Counted from the stretch's first letter, positions 37,404 to 46,876 are shown. The stretch: DNA of 64,000 nucleotides from Chloroflexota bacterium (GCA_030607875.1 JAUWJD010000010.1:1-64000), one strand, 5' to 3'. Notes: generated by a model from the letters alone, not told the origin. Translations and numbers: made by a program.

Positions 37404-37709
37404 CTGACAACGGACACTGGATCGGACAAACGGACAAGTGCAGCGGGCGTGTGCCAGGTCCGCCGTTCGCCATCGCGTAGCATCTCCGGAGCTACGCCCT
37501 GCCTCGGGACGACAGGGGAGGCACATCCGGAGGCGGCCAATCCCCGCCCAAGTGACGGCGGCAGTTCGTGCTCTGCATGTGCTCTGCATGTGCTCTGCAT
37601 GCCCCGTGGGCACCCGTGGGCACCTGCGGGCGACCGCTCCGACGGGGGCCCTACGGCGGACAAACGGATGCCATGCTTATCCGTTTATCCGATTCACATC
37701 CGTTGACAG
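37404..37709. repeat. inverted repeat pair, left border of formyltransferase island
   Basis: The motif at 37404-37438 (CTGACAACGGAC, then ATCGGACAAACGG) reappears inverted at 37676-37709 (CCGTTTATCCGATT, then ATCCGTTGACAG), each about 34 bases with several mismatches. The same motif occurs as another inverted pair at 39376-39468. The enclosed sequence carries part of the dispersed hairpin repeat. Confidence 0.7.
37562..37647 (+). repeat. partial dispersed repeat (copy F) with 11-bp triplication
   Basis: Matches the inner part of the long repeat form (CAGTTCGTGCTCTGCATG, then GCCCCGTGGGCACC and CACCTGCGGGCGAC). GTGCTCTGCAT is repeated three times at 37568, 37579 and 37590. The repeat termini are absent. 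Confidence 0.65.
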
Positions 37710-37751
37710 ACTGTTGCCTCCACCACCCCAATCTCTTCTTCCGTCAGCCCA
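37694..37751 (-). pseudogene. C-terminal remnant of an Eco57I-type methyltransferase
   Basis: Translates as GLTEEEIGVVEATV, then runs into the inverted-repeat motif and stops at TGA 37696-37694. The same ending occurs in the intact enzyme whose gene stops at 41016 (GLTEEEIEIIEAST) and in the remnant at 39465. Confidence 0.6.
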
Positions 37752-37808
37752 CCTCCCGCCCCGCTGGCCCTTTGTGAGGCACTTTCGGCTCACTTCCGCA
37801 GAGCCGCA

Positions 37809-38042
37809 TTAGTTGCACAAGTCTCTTATGAAAGCAATGTCATGTATCTCTGTGTCAAGCAGGGCGTTCTCGTTCCGCCTGATCTGGTTGAGTATGGAGC
37901 ACATGTCCTTTTCCACAATTGCTATGCAACAGTAGGGAATCGATCCGATGTGGTGAAGATCCTCGAAATCCGACGATTTAGGCTCTCGTTCCTGAAAGTA
38001 CCCCTTGATCCTCCGTTGGTCTGCTTTCTTGAGTGCGCTCAT
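37809..38042 (-). CDS. small hypothetical protein
   Basis: A 77-aa frame starting 24 bases after the formyltransferase stop on the same strand, with similar lower-GC composition. It opens MSALKKADQRRIKGYFQERE and contains three Cys (YCCIAIVEKDMC). No strong ribosome binding site or known family. It could be a co-transcribed accessory gene or a chance frame. Confidence 0.45.
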   Translation of the reverse strand: MSALKKADQRRIKGYFQEREPKSSDFEDLHHIGSIPYCCIAIVEKDMCSILNQIRRNENALLDTEIHDIAFIRDLCN

Positions 38043-38066
38043 AAAAACTCTTGCTCATTGCTGGTA

Positions 38067-38987
38067 TCATTTATCGAACACGTCTCCGGCGCTCAGCCCC
38101 TGTTCAGCCGCAAATTCGGCCGCAGGTACTTTTCTACCTTTAGCCGGCCTGATTTTGCCTACCACGAGCTTTGCTCCTGAAACGGCTACGTGAATCCCTT
38201 TATCGTCAATGGCAAGAATCGTTCCTGGAGCTTTAGCGGTACTCTCCTCGATCAGCTTTGCTCCATAGAAACGAACCTTTTTACCTTTCAATAAAGCAAA
38301 TGCGCCGGGTTGAGGGTCACAGCCGCGCACCAAATTGTAGAGTTCCCTAACCGGCTTGTCCCAATCAATGCCTGCAACTCGGTCATCGCAGGGAGGTTCA
38401 TAGGTGGCACCTGCTTCATCCTGGGGTATTTTTGGAGCCTTGTCTGCTTTGATAAGGTCGATCGATTCGAGAATTGCATCAACCCCCATGGGAAAAAGGT
38501 AGTTATAATAGAGGGAAGCGGTGGTGTCATCCGGACCGATGTCGATCTCTTTCTGAAGGAGAATAGGCCCGGTATCTATACCAGCGTCCGGCCAGAAAAT
38601 AGTGAGTCCGGTTCGGGTATCTCCCATGATTACAGCCCAGTTAATGGCACTGGCGCCACGATGGCGAGGAAGAATGGAGGGATGATAATTGATTGTCCCG
38701 AGAGTAGGGACTCTAAAAAAGCGCGCCGGAATAATATCAGTGACAAACGCCATTACGGTCAGATCAGGCTGGAGCGCCTTGTACTCGGCAAAAACACGAT
38801 CATCTTTGTATGTTACTGGTTGAAAAACCTTAATCTCTTTGGATACCGCCATATCCTTGAGCGGATCAGTCCAGCCCCCCGGTCTATCCGGCGGAGCATA
38901 AACTGCCACTACGTTTTTTTCCCTTTCCAACAGACGCTCTAAAACCTTTGCCCCAAATGCCGCTTGGCCAATCAGTAGGATACGCAT
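38067..38987 (-). CDS. formyltetrahydrofolate-dependent formyltransferase/hydrolase
   Basis: A 306-aa enzyme of the methionyl-tRNA formyltransferase fold. The catalytic Asn and His are in INYHPSILPRHRGASAINW and the Asp in DAGIDTGPILLQK. The wording of these motifs and EGATYEP-like DEAGATYEPP is closer to the hydrolase domain of 10-formyl-THF dehydrogenase than to housekeeping Fmt. It therefore probably transfers or hydrolyses formyl groups on another substrate. AAAGGAGGTGAAGT precedes the ATG. Base composition is visibly less GC-rich than the neighbours, and inverted repeats bracket the region, both signs of transfer. Confidence 0.85.
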   Translation of the reverse strand: MRILLIGQAAFGAKVLERLLEREKNVVAVYAPPDRPGGWTDPLKDMAVSKEIKVFQPVTYKDDRVFAEYKALQPDLTVMAFVTDIIPARFFRVPTLGTINYHPSILPRHRGASAINWAVIMGDTRTGLTIFWPDAGIDTGPILLQKEIDIGPDDTTASLYYNYLFPMGVDAILESIDLIKADKAPKIPQDEAGATYEPPCDDRVAGIDWDKPVRELYNLVRGCDPQPGAFALLKGKKVRFYGAKLIEESTAKAPGTILAIDDKGIHVAVSGAKLVVGKIRPAKGRKVPAAEFAAEQGLSAGDVFDK

Positions 38988-39069
38988 ACTTCACCTCCTT
39001 TAATGCTTAGTTCCGTTCTTTGAAACAAATCGATTTCAAACCTACCCACAACCTGCGGGAGGGTCTACT

Positions 39070-39168
39070 CTAGGCGTAGATGACGTACTCCGCGGGCGGG
39101 ATGCGTGGATGGGTGTGGAACTTGAGCACAGTGGCCTCACCTTGTTGGGCTTTGCTGGCAACGAGTCC
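39070..39168 (-). pseudogene. C-terminal remnant of a larger gene
   Basis: Thirty-odd codons end KFHTHPRIPPAEYVIYA then TAG. This ending resembles C-termini of large DNA-methylase/helicase-like proteins, but the match is from memory and short. The frame has no start and is broken upstream. Confidence 0.35.
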
Positions 39169-39375
39169 ACTCAACTTGCACTGGCTGCTTGACGGCGACA
39201 AGCTGAACCAGATAGTTAGACGGCGCCAATCTTCACGAGGTCACTCACCGATGATCTTGACCAGGGCACGCGCATGCGGAGATCGCCCGTTGGTCGCAAC
39301 TCATACACTAGCCCATCAATCTGCGCGCTCGCTGAATCACTGAGGACACTGAAGCCCCTTCGCAGCCGTGAGCAA

Positions 39376-39468
39376 CTGTCAACGGATGCCTCCGGCCAAT
39401 CGGATAAGCGGATAAGCACGCGACGGCGCGTACTGTCATCCGTTTGTCCGATTCCCATCCGTTGTCAG
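39376..39468. repeat. inverted repeat pair, right border of formyltransferase island
   Basis: CTGTCAACGGATG, then AATCGGATAAGCGGATAAGCA (39376-39418 overall), faces the inverted motif at 39434-39468 (CATCCGTTTGTCCGATTCCC, then ATCCGTTGTCAG). It is the same motif family as at 37404-37709. Confidence 0.7.
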
Positions 39469-39527
39469 ACCGTTGCCTCCACCGCCGCAATCTTCTCCTC
39501 CGTCAGCCTATGCAACTCGTACATGTT
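39465..39527 (-). pseudogene. second C-terminal remnant of an Eco57I-type methyltransferase
   Basis: Reads MYELHRLTEEKIAAVEATV, with its TGA supplied by the inverted repeat. A further scrap nearby on the same strand (AQIDGLVYEL, about 39310-39340) matches DALVYELYGLTEEE of the intact enzyme. No other gene is visible in 39000-39564. Confidence 0.6.
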
Positions 39528-39564
39528 GAAGCTTGAGGTGGGTTGCAGGTTGCGGGCTGTGGGG

Positions 39565-40971
39565 TCATAGCTCAATGTGTACATCCTCAGCCAAGCGGTG
39601 TAGGACTTTCAGCAGGCTTCTAGCCTCCTTGGCCGTAAACTCCTCGCTCATTGGGATCCGGGCGCCCGACTTGTGAACACTAAACCCAGGAATCTGTGCG
39701 ACGGTCTGTTCGTAGCGGCGCCGGGCTTCAAGGTGAGCATCGAAGTAGTAGGTCAGAGGATAAAAGAGTTCAATCCGCGCCCTACGTTTCTTCTGGGGAC
39801 CGTAGAGAGTGCAAAGCGCGAAGGTGTGACCGCCAACCGTCAGTCGGAGATAGACACGATCTGGCTTGTTGGTATAGAACTTCTGCCCTGCGTCGTACCA
39901 GGCCTGGATGAGCTTGATGTAAACCTCCTGCACGGCCGGTGGACACGCTGTGAGCAGGGCATGGATGTTGCGTTGTGTCGCTTTGCCTACTTTGAGCTTA
40001 AGGCCCCATGTCTCCTTCAGATCCGGCAGCGGTTCTGGCTTCGGCGGGACCGCGCGCTGCAGGGCCTTTTCCAGGCACACCAGCGCATCCAGTAGTTGGT
40101 CGGCCATCGTCTCCGTGAAGCTCTCATCCACGGGCAAGTGCGCAGAGCTTTCGGTCGTCTTGAAGCGCTTGGGACGGGGTATCGCTTGCTTGAACCCTGC
40201 CGCATCCTCCGACCGTACGCCCCACTTGCGCTCCAAGGAGTCCCAGCCGACAGTGACTAGCGGGCCGGCGGAAGCATACCCGATCAGCGCGGCCAGCGTT
40301 TCCTCCCCTGCCGATTTGCTCCGCAGGCCCATATTACCTTTGCCGGTGTCCACGATACCCTTCCGCGCCACCCATCCTTCCATCAAACACTTGAAAATGG
40401 CCTGAGTGTGCGTATCACATAAGCGGAGCACGTCCAGAACGCCCAGCCAGGTTGCATTGTCCATCTTGATCTGGGGCATAGCGATCTCAAATGCGCTTTG
40501 CAGGTGCTCATCCAGGGTATCCGCGGCCATCATCACCATTCGGATAGCGTCGAGCACCTCCTCCAGATCCAAGCCATGGATGGGACGCACGAATGAGAGG
40601 ATGACCAGATCATCCTCAAGCGAGTACCGCGCCATACCTGTCTCATGATGGTTAAGCTGCAGCAAGGTCTCGAACAACTGTGCTCGTAGCCGTGGGTCTT
40701 CTGGTGCCCGCAAGATGGGCGACCACACCGCCAGGAAGTGGAGGCCCGGTCCCCACTCAATAACGTTAATCAGGCCATGTGCAGTCCCTAACCTCAGATG
40801 GCGCCACCCTTCCGGGTCGGTAGTCTCTTGAGGATCAACTCCGAGATTCGAAAGGGCCTGGTTGACCATTGCCTGGGCCTCGGACGGCGAAGGGTAACTG
40901 GGATGAACAGGCGGTTTTCGACTGTAGGCGTTATCGAACCAATGTGCTCTGCGATTCTTGTCGGCAGACAT
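39565..40971 (-). CDS. YbjN-like domain protein linked to the type IIG enzyme
   Basis: A 468-aa protein. Residues about 25-150 (ALSNLGVDPQETTDPEGWRH, then LLQLNHHETGMARYSLEDDL and LSFVRPIHGLDLEEVLDAI) resemble the YbjN/type III chaperone-like fold. The C-terminal 300 residues are unfamiliar. AAAGGAGAGTGCT precedes the ATG. It begins 44 bases after the restriction-modification gene on the same strand, so both are likely one transcript. It may modulate or protect against the RM enzyme, or be an independent defence component; that is inference. Confidence 0.7.
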   Translation of the reverse strand: MSADKNRRAHWFDNAYSRKPPVHPSYPSPSEAQAMVNQALSNLGVDPQETTDPEGWRHLRLGTAHGLINVIEWGPGLHFLAVWSPILRAPEDPRLRAQLFETLLQLNHHETGMARYSLEDDLVILSFVRPIHGLDLEEVLDAIRMVMMAADTLDEHLQSAFEIAMPQIKMDNATWLGVLDVLRLCDTHTQAIFKCLMEGWVARKGIVDTGKGNMGLRSKSAGEETLAALIGYASAGPLVTVGWDSLERKWGVRSEDAAGFKQAIPRPKRFKTTESSAHLPVDESFTETMADQLLDALVCLEKALQRAVPPKPEPLPDLKETWGLKLKVGKATQRNIHALLTACPPAVQEVYIKLIQAWYDAGQKFYTNKPDRVYLRLTVGGHTFALCTLYGPQKKRRARIELFYPLTYYFDAHLEARRRYEQTVAQIPGFSVHKSGARIPMSEEFTAKEARSLLKVLHRLAEDVHIEL

Positions 40972-41015
40972 AGCACTCTCCTTTCATTCAATAGTTCGGA
41001 CGGTTTGCGAGATCG

Positions 41016-43820
41016 TTATGTGCTTGCCTCAATAATCTCGATTTCTTCCTCCGTCAACCCATACAACTCATACACGAGCGCATCAATCTCGGCGTCGAGC
41101 CGCTCAATGCGGCGGGCCAGGTCGTGGCGGCGGTCCTCTTTGAGCGCCTCGGCCTCAGCGTGCTCCTTTTGCAGGCGCAGCATCTCCTCCACCATCTCCA
41201 CCATCCTGTCATGCCACGCCACGTCCGCCGGGTCGTCGAAATTGATGCGACGGATAGGGAGATGGCGTATCAGGCTTGGATACACGTGCAGGCCTCCGCC
41301 CATCATGATCCAGAAGCAGAAGTTGGCCAGACGGCCATTCAGAACACCGAGCAAGTATCGCAGGTCATAGCGCTCTGCGTGCTCAGGAACCTCAGGGCGT
41401 TTGACATTCAGACGCGCTTTCACACCCTCCAACTTCTCCCATTTCACGCACAGACTCACGGTATCGTTTGTGAAAAATCCCTGTTCATCATACACTGCCA
41501 TCAAGCCTTCCACACCAGAAATGTTGCGGACGATAAGCTTGGGGCGCTCAAATAGTTCGGGGAACTTCGGCCGGTGCATTTCCTCTGGCTGATAAGAGAG
41601 GTATCTTCCCCGCCACGTCAGCAAGTATCTGTCGATCTCTTTGCCCTCGATATACTTCTGGCAACGACTATCCAGTTTGTGGCTGTGTATCAAGGCGTCC
41701 TTTGAGCGCCCCGTATCAGGATGGTGCGGCACAGCACCTATAACGGCATAGCACAGCTCACCCAGGCGTAGGCTTGCTTGCTCAACCTTGTGCATGATAT
41801 CAAGATTGGCTCTACGCAACCCCAAGCGATACATATTGTTCGGAGTCGTTTCAAACGCGGCTTGTGGAATGACGTATCCCTGTGAATTATCCATGGGCTC
41901 ATCAAGGTCATCAGGTCTCAAAACAAGAATGTCATTGTCTTGGCGCCTCTTGCTGTCTGCTTCCTTCCGGACAACGATGATGCAAGTTGAGACCGTAGCC
42001 TCTTGGAAGACCCTGAAATCCGATAGGTCAACAATGCATTCAATAGCGGTCGACTTGAGCAGAAACTGGCGGAGTCTCATAGCATAATTCTGGCTCAGTA
42101 GAGCGTCAGGAACAATAAAGCCCAGCCGTCCTCCCTGTCTCAAGAGCTTAACTGCCCGCTCAACGAACATGATGAAGATGTCAAAGCGCCCGTATATGAC
42201 ATCGAATTGGTCCGATTTCTGCCAGTAGACTCGCTCATCCTTGGCCATTCGTTCGGCACGCACATAGGGCGGATTGCCCACAATCACATCAAACCCGCCC
42301 CGCTCCATGATTGTGGGGAAACGTTCCTCCCAGTTGAAGGGGCGCTTGTCGCGCCAATCGGGGCCCAAGGCGGCCTCCAGCTCCTGCGGTGTGCCGCTGA
42401 TCAGGCTGTTGCCCTGGCGGACATTGGCCAGCTCCGGCAGCCGCTCTCGCTGGTTCACTGCCTTCAACAGCAGATTCAGCCGTGCTATCTGCACCGCCTG
42501 GGCGTCCAGGTCGACACCGTACAGGTTGCCGGTCAGGATCTCCATGCGCCGGGCAAAGTCGTGCGTATCCCCGGCGGCACTGGCGGCATTTTGCCCGCGC
42601 ACACCCGCCAGGTAGCGGTCCAGCACGTCAAAGGCCTCGATGAGGAAGGAGCCGGAGCCGCAGGCCATGTCCAGCACCTTTACCTGGCGGGCCTGCTGGT
42701 AGTCCGTCTCCTCCAGAAAGCGGCCCAGCGTCTGCTCGACGATGTAGCGCACCACGAACTGGGGCGTGTAGTAGATGCCATGCGCCTTGCGCTTGGCCCG
42801 CTTGCTGACCACCACCTTGCCTTCGGGGTCCTGCGCCACGTAGCCCAGGTATTGCTCGTAGATGGCGCCCAGGACATCCGCATCGATGGCGTTAAAGTCG
42901 TAAAAGCCGTAGCCGCCTGGCACGTCGTACAGCCCGTCGATCACCGCCTCGAACGGGGTCGGCTCGCTCTCCAAGTCCTCGCACAGATGCGGGGCGAAGA
43001 GGCGGGTGTCGTAGGCCGCGTCGAACTCGCGGAAGAGCGCGTTCAGTTCGGCTGCCAGGTCGCGTTTGCGTCCCCCGTCGCGCCACTCCCGCACCAGCGA
43101 CTGCAGGCGATTGGGCTCGATCTCACGATCCTCTACCGTGCGCATAAAGATCAGGCGGTCGAGGATGCGCTGCACCGCCTGATCAATCTGCTCGATGGGC
43201 CGCTGGGGGTTGTATGCCCGCAGCGTCCGGAACAGCTCGCGACGCCATTGAGTGAGGTCGGCAAGCAGCAGCCGGTTGACCACGGTCCGTTTGACCTTCT
43301 TGCCCACCGCCTCGGCGGCCCGGTCCAGCGCCCCCTCCTCCATCGCCGGGCGGGAGAGCAGCCACAAGTCGTCGAAGCGGTCCAGATACTGCTCCCAGGC
43401 GAGGTCCTTGAAGATGGCGCGGGCGGGCATGGCCTCCTGCCACTCGGCGTTAAAGATCTTGAGTCCCTCAAAGTCGGAGAGGACGGCCCAGGTGACGCCT
43501 TTGAGCCAGGCGTAGTTGATGGCCTGCCGTGCCCAGCGGGGATCTTCCAGGTCAGCCGGGATCCTCTTGGTCTCCAGGAAAAAGCGGGGGATGCCCCGGA
43601 TGCGAAAGCAGAAGTCCACGAAACCGCGCGATACCTTCTCCTCGGGACTGACCTCGCGGGTGTCCTCAGTATTCCAGCCCAAAGCACGAAAAAGGGGCAG
43701 TATGAACCCCTGCCGGGTGGCGGCCTCGTTATAGCGCTTGCGGTTGCGAGCGCTGAGACGGGAGAACTTGGCTACCAGTTGCTCGACCTCAGCTTTGGCC
43801 TTGGCATAGGATACAGCCAC
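41016..43820 (-). CDS. type IIG restriction-modification enzyme (Eco57I-like)
   Basis: A single-chain endonuclease/methyltransferase of about 934 aa. The N-terminal domain has a PD-(D/E)XK-like FVDFCFRIRG...FFLETKRI (Asp, then Glu-x-Lys). The N6-adenine methyltransferase has motif I VLDMACGSGSF near residue 385 and motif IV FDVIVGNPPYVRAE near 515. The C-terminal part is the target-recognition domain (TaqI-like specificity), ending GLTEEEIEIIEAST. GTG 43820 follows AGGAGGAAAGC; the upstream GTG 43853 would add 11 residues. It would methylate and cut the same asymmetric site; the site cannot be read from sequence. Confidence 0.88.
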   Translation of the reverse strand: MAVSYAKAKAEVEQLVAKFSRLSARNRKRYNEAATRQGFILPLFRALGWNTEDTREVSPEEKVSRGFVDFCFRIRGIPRFFLETKRIPADLEDPRWARQAINYAWLKGVTWAVLSDFEGLKIFNAEWQEAMPARAIFKDLAWEQYLDRFDDLWLLSRPAMEEGALDRAAEAVGKKVKRTVVNRLLLADLTQWRRELFRTLRAYNPQRPIEQIDQAVQRILDRLIFMRTVEDREIEPNRLQSLVREWRDGGRKRDLAAELNALFREFDAAYDTRLFAPHLCEDLESEPTPFEAVIDGLYDVPGGYGFYDFNAIDADVLGAIYEQYLGYVAQDPEGKVVVSKRAKRKAHGIYYTPQFVVRYIVEQTLGRFLEETDYQQARQVKVLDMACGSGSFLIEAFDVLDRYLAGVRGQNAASAAGDTHDFARRMEILTGNLYGVDLDAQAVQIARLNLLLKAVNQRERLPELANVRQGNSLISGTPQELEAALGPDWRDKRPFNWEERFPTIMERGGFDVIVGNPPYVRAERMAKDERVYWQKSDQFDVIYGRFDIFIMFVERAVKLLRQGGRLGFIVPDALLSQNYAMRLRQFLLKSTAIECIVDLSDFRVFQEATVSTCIIVVRKEADSKRRQDNDILVLRPDDLDEPMDNSQGYVIPQAAFETTPNNMYRLGLRRANLDIMHKVEQASLRLGELCYAVIGAVPHHPDTGRSKDALIHSHKLDSRCQKYIEGKEIDRYLLTWRGRYLSYQPEEMHRPKFPELFERPKLIVRNISGVEGLMAVYDEQGFFTNDTVSLCVKWEKLEGVKARLNVKRPEVPEHAERYDLRYLLGVLNGRLANFCFWIMMGGGLHVYPSLIRHLPIRRINFDDPADVAWHDRMVEMVEEMLRLQKEHAEAEALKEDRRHDLARRIERLDAEIDALVYELYGLTEEEIEIIEAST

Positions 43821-43853
43821 AATGCTTTCCTCCTGTTCATCCTGGCTCTCCAC

Positions 43854-44590
43854 TCATTATACTGCTTGGTGTGCCAATTGCTAAACCGGTTCGGCTCGAC
43901 GGTCACACGACAATGACTGCGTGAGTTCAACAATGGGCGCAGCACCCTGTAATGGCGAGAAACAGACAACGCAAGTGGATGGAGCCTGCTGTCTGACGGC
44001 CGGGGAGATTCTTTGTTGCACTGGGAGCGACAATAGTCGGACTCTGCAACAACCCTGCATCTTGCACCCGTGATTTGACGAAATAGAACATTTGTGCTAC
44101 ACTCCGACCTATGACAACTTGCAGCAAACCAACCACAATCCCATTCGCCGCCACCACCCACTACCCGCCATCCGCAATCCCTTGGCTTTTTTTCGGCAAA
44201 CGAACCCATTTTTCACAAGTGTGCATCGTCCCCAATCACCCAGCTACCCACTACCCATGCCCCATCCCAAGACCGTTACTGCGAAGCGTCTCGCCGCGGT
44301 CTGGCGAGGCTGCGAAGCGTCTCGCCCGGCAGGTTGGCGAGGCCAGTAAACAGCTTGCCGCCAACCGCCGCAGCGCCCCTGGCTTGGGCCTGGCAGGTCG
44401 AGAACTGCCCTGGAGACTCTGGAGTTGACCCACAAGTCGCAAATCGAGCATATTGGCGGCTTTTCTTCCACCCCAGAGAGCACAGCGCACAGAGCACACT
44501 GAGCACACTGAGCGCACAGAGAAGGCCTTGGGATGGTCAAGCCTTCTCCACTTCCTGAATGAAGGATACACTACCCAAGGTCGCGTTGGC
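43854..44590. other. intergenic region with short repeats, no gene
   Basis: About 740 bases without a convincing gene. It holds two tandem hairpin units at 44281-44344 (GCGAAGCGTCTCGCC, then GGCGAGG) and a low-complexity CACAGAGCACACTGAG tract near 44484-44520. The open frames are Pro/His-rich and lack start signals. Confidence 0.6.
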
Positions 44591-44619
44591 TTCCGCTTAC
44601 CGTGATTGTGTGGTATAAT
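44591..44619 (+). promoter_or_regulatory. extended -10 promoter for the beta-propeller gene
   Basis: TATAAT at 44614-44619 preceded by TGG (extended -10). The -35 position (TTCCGC, 17-base spacer) is weak. It lies 40 bases before the start codon and is the same TGG-TATA arrangement as the promoter at 16913. Confidence 0.55.
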
Positions 44620-44659
44620 TGACAGTAAGCAGTCATCTTACCCCACGAGGTGATCCACT

Positions 44660-46717
44660 ATGGGTACGAGCTTTGCTGCAGATCCAATGGGCTGGTTGCA
44701 GAAGAGAGCGGTGCTGATCATCGCCGCCTTGGCGCTGATCGTGCTGGCAGCGGTGGTCTGGAAAGAGCGCTCCACCGCTACGCCCCCTGCCCCGTCGCCG
44801 GCTACGGTGGCCGGGACTGCTGTGCCAAAGCAGTGGGCCCAGGTGCCCGGCCTTTTCGATGGCCGCATCAATGCCCTGGCCATAGAAGACCCCGGTGGCA
44901 TGGTAATACTCTACGCTGGCACCGAAGGCGGCGTGTTCAAGAGCTGGGATCGTGGCACGACCTGGATTCCCTGCAACAACGGCCTCAGCAACCGCCTGGT
45001 GCGTGCTCTGGCCCTGGATCCGGACGATCCTAACGTGCTGTATGCCGGCACCTGGAATGGCAAAGTGCACCTGAGCACCGATGCCGCAGCAAGCTGGCAG
45101 GAGCGCAGTGTGGGCCTGCCGCCATTCGAAATCCGGGCGCTGGCGGTGCATACCCACGATCCGCACAAGCTGTACGCTGGCACTCCTGCCGGGATCTATA
45201 CCACCACCGACCGGGGGCTGAACTGGCATGCAGCGGCTTTCCTCACCGGCACCGTGCAGTGTATGGCCATGAACCCTGACCACCCCGATAGGCTCTACGT
45301 TGGAACAGCCGAAAACGGCATCTACAAGACCCTCGACGGCGGCGCTACCTGGTTCCAGTTGCCCGCCACCTTTGCCGACGTGACATCCCTGGTGATCCCT
45401 CCTCGCGCAACTCGTACCGTCTATGCCCTATCGGGGGGCAAAGTTTACAAGACCGAGAATGCCGGGATTTATTGGGAATACGCGGACTCGTACCGCGATC
45501 GCGCAGTGGCAACGTGCCTGGCAGTGGATCCCAAGAATGCGCAGGTAGTTTACGTCGGACTGCAGGACGGCCTGCACAAGAGCAAAGATGCTCGCCAAAG
45601 CTGGGCTCAAAGCGATGCGGGGCTAAAAAAGGAAGACAGGAAGACTGAGGTGCGGGTTATCGCTGTGGATCCGATCGACAGCGACATCCTATTTACATAC
45701 GCGGTCACCCATACGCTCGCCACCGCAGAGACAGGCCAAACCGCCGCGGGTGGGCACAGAGGCAATGGAGAGTTCTTCATCAGCACAAATGCCGGAGAGA
45801 CCTGGCAGCAACGCTCGATGGTTCCGGCACAGGACGAAGCCAACATCCTGGCTTTGGAGTTGGATCCCAAGGATGGCAGAACGTTCTATGCCAGTGTAGC
45901 CGGCGGGGGCCTGTACAAGACCACCGACAAAGGCGACAACTGGGAACACGTGGGAGAGCCACTGCCGGCCGCCTGGATCACCGCCGTCGCAGTGGATGCA
46001 GTGAACACACGGCGAGTGTATGTGGGCATTTGGGAAGGCTTTGTTTTCAAGAGCAGCGATGGCGGAGAGACCTGGGCTCCAGCAGGCAGCGTCTCCGAAG
46101 CGCAGATCAGTGACTTGGCTGTCGATCCAGAGCAGCCGGAGCGCATCTATGCCGGCACCCTGGGAGAAGGGCTTTTCCGCTCCGATGATGAAGGCTGGCA
46201 ATGGACCTACAAAGGGGATGACATTGGCAAAAAAGTGCAGCGCATCGTAGTTGATCCGCGAGGGCCGCAAACTACCGTTTATGTGCTCACTGAGAATGGG
46301 GTGTTCAGGAGTCACGATGCTGGAGAGAGCTGGGAATCCTACCTGTTCTCGGTGGCCGATATCGCTCCTTCCATCAAAGGCGGGTTGTTCCAGCCGGTTG
46401 TGGTGCCACGCGCTGATCCTGGCTATGTAACAGGAATGGGTCTGGAGGGAGCTATTGTGGTGCGGCCGCAGCAGATGGTTCCTGGGGTTGAACTGAAGGG
46501 GCTGATGGTAAGCCCGGCAATCCCTACAGACTTTTACGTGCTGGCTGAGGGCCAAGGCGTAATCCGGTTTACGAACTCGGGTACACGTCAGACACCGTTA
46601 GGGCCCGGCCTGGAGGGGCTGGAACTGCGGGCGCTGGCACTCAGTCCAGACGATTCCAACCTGATCCTGGTTGGGACGGACCGGGGCATCTACCGCTATC
46701 AACCAAGTGACGAATAG
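44660..46717 (+). CDS. membrane-anchored BNR/sialidase-like beta-propeller protein
   Basis: A 685-aa protein with an N-terminal membrane helix (VLIIAALALIVLAAVVWKE) and a Pro/Thr linker. About eleven BNR/Asp-box repeats follow (FKSWDRGTTW, YTTTDRGLNW, YKTLDGGATW, FKSSDGGETW and others), each with an AGT-like strand before it. This is the VPS10/YCF48-type photosystem-assembly or exo-sialidase-like propeller, outside the membrane. No sialidase catalytic set is evident, so a binding or structural role is likelier. GAGGTGATC precedes the ATG; a strong hairpin terminator follows. Confidence 0.85.
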   Translation: MGTSFAADPMGWLQKRAVLIIAALALIVLAAVVWKERSTATPPAPSPATVAGTAVPKQWAQVPGLFDGRINALAIEDPGGMVILYAGTEGGVFKSWDRGTTWIPCNNGLSNRLVRALALDPDDPNVLYAGTWNGKVHLSTDAAASWQERSVGLPPFEIRALAVHTHDPHKLYAGTPAGIYTTTDRGLNWHAAAFLTGTVQCMAMNPDHPDRLYVGTAENGIYKTLDGGATWFQLPATFADVTSLVIPPRATRTVYALSGGKVYKTENAGIYWEYADSYRDRAVATCLAVDPKNAQVVYVGLQDGLHKSKDARQSWAQSDAGLKKEDRKTEVRVIAVDPIDSDILFTYAVTHTLATAETGQTAAGGHRGNGEFFISTNAGETWQQRSMVPAQDEANILALELDPKDGRTFYASVAGGGLYKTTDKGDNWEHVGEPLPAAWITAVAVDAVNTRRVYVGIWEGFVFKSSDGGETWAPAGSVSEAQISDLAVDPEQPERIYAGTLGEGLFRSDDEGWQWTYKGDDIGKKVQRIVVDPRGPQTTVYVLTENGVFRSHDAGESWESYLFSVADIAPSIKGGLFQPVVVPRADPGYVTGMGLEGAIVVRPQQMVPGVELKGLMVSPAIPTDFYVLAEGQGVIRFTNSGTRQTPLGPGLEGLELRALALSPDDSNLILVGTDRGIYRYQPSDE

Positions 46718-46835
46718 AAAATGATAAATGACAGTAGCTACGCACTTGAGGACTGGCAGTCCCGGCTGATTTACGAGTTAGCTCTGTCGAGTCTCGAGGC
46801 TGTGTGCAATGATTCAGGACTGCCAGTCCGAAATT

Positions 46836-46876
46836 GAGGCGTTCGCGACTTGATAGGTCGCGAACGCCTCTTGTTC
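46836..46876 (+). terminator. Rho-independent terminator
   Basis: GAGGCGTTCGCGAC (46836-46849) pairs perfectly with GTCGCGAACGCCTC (46857-46870) and is followed by TTGTTC. It ends the beta-propeller transcript. Upstream, AGGACTGGCAGTCC and AGGACTGCCAGTCC (46750 and 46816) form another inverted pair. Confidence 0.75.

Noticed and set aside
42207-43916. 569-aa plus-strand frame opposite the type IIG gene
   Set aside because: It is antisense to conserved nuclease and methyltransferase motifs and has no family resemblance; it results from high GC content at third codon positions.
44092-44558. Several overlapping frames between the type IIG gene and the beta-propeller gene
   Set aside because: Pro/His/Arg-rich translations, no start signals and overlapping short repeats; no family resemblance.
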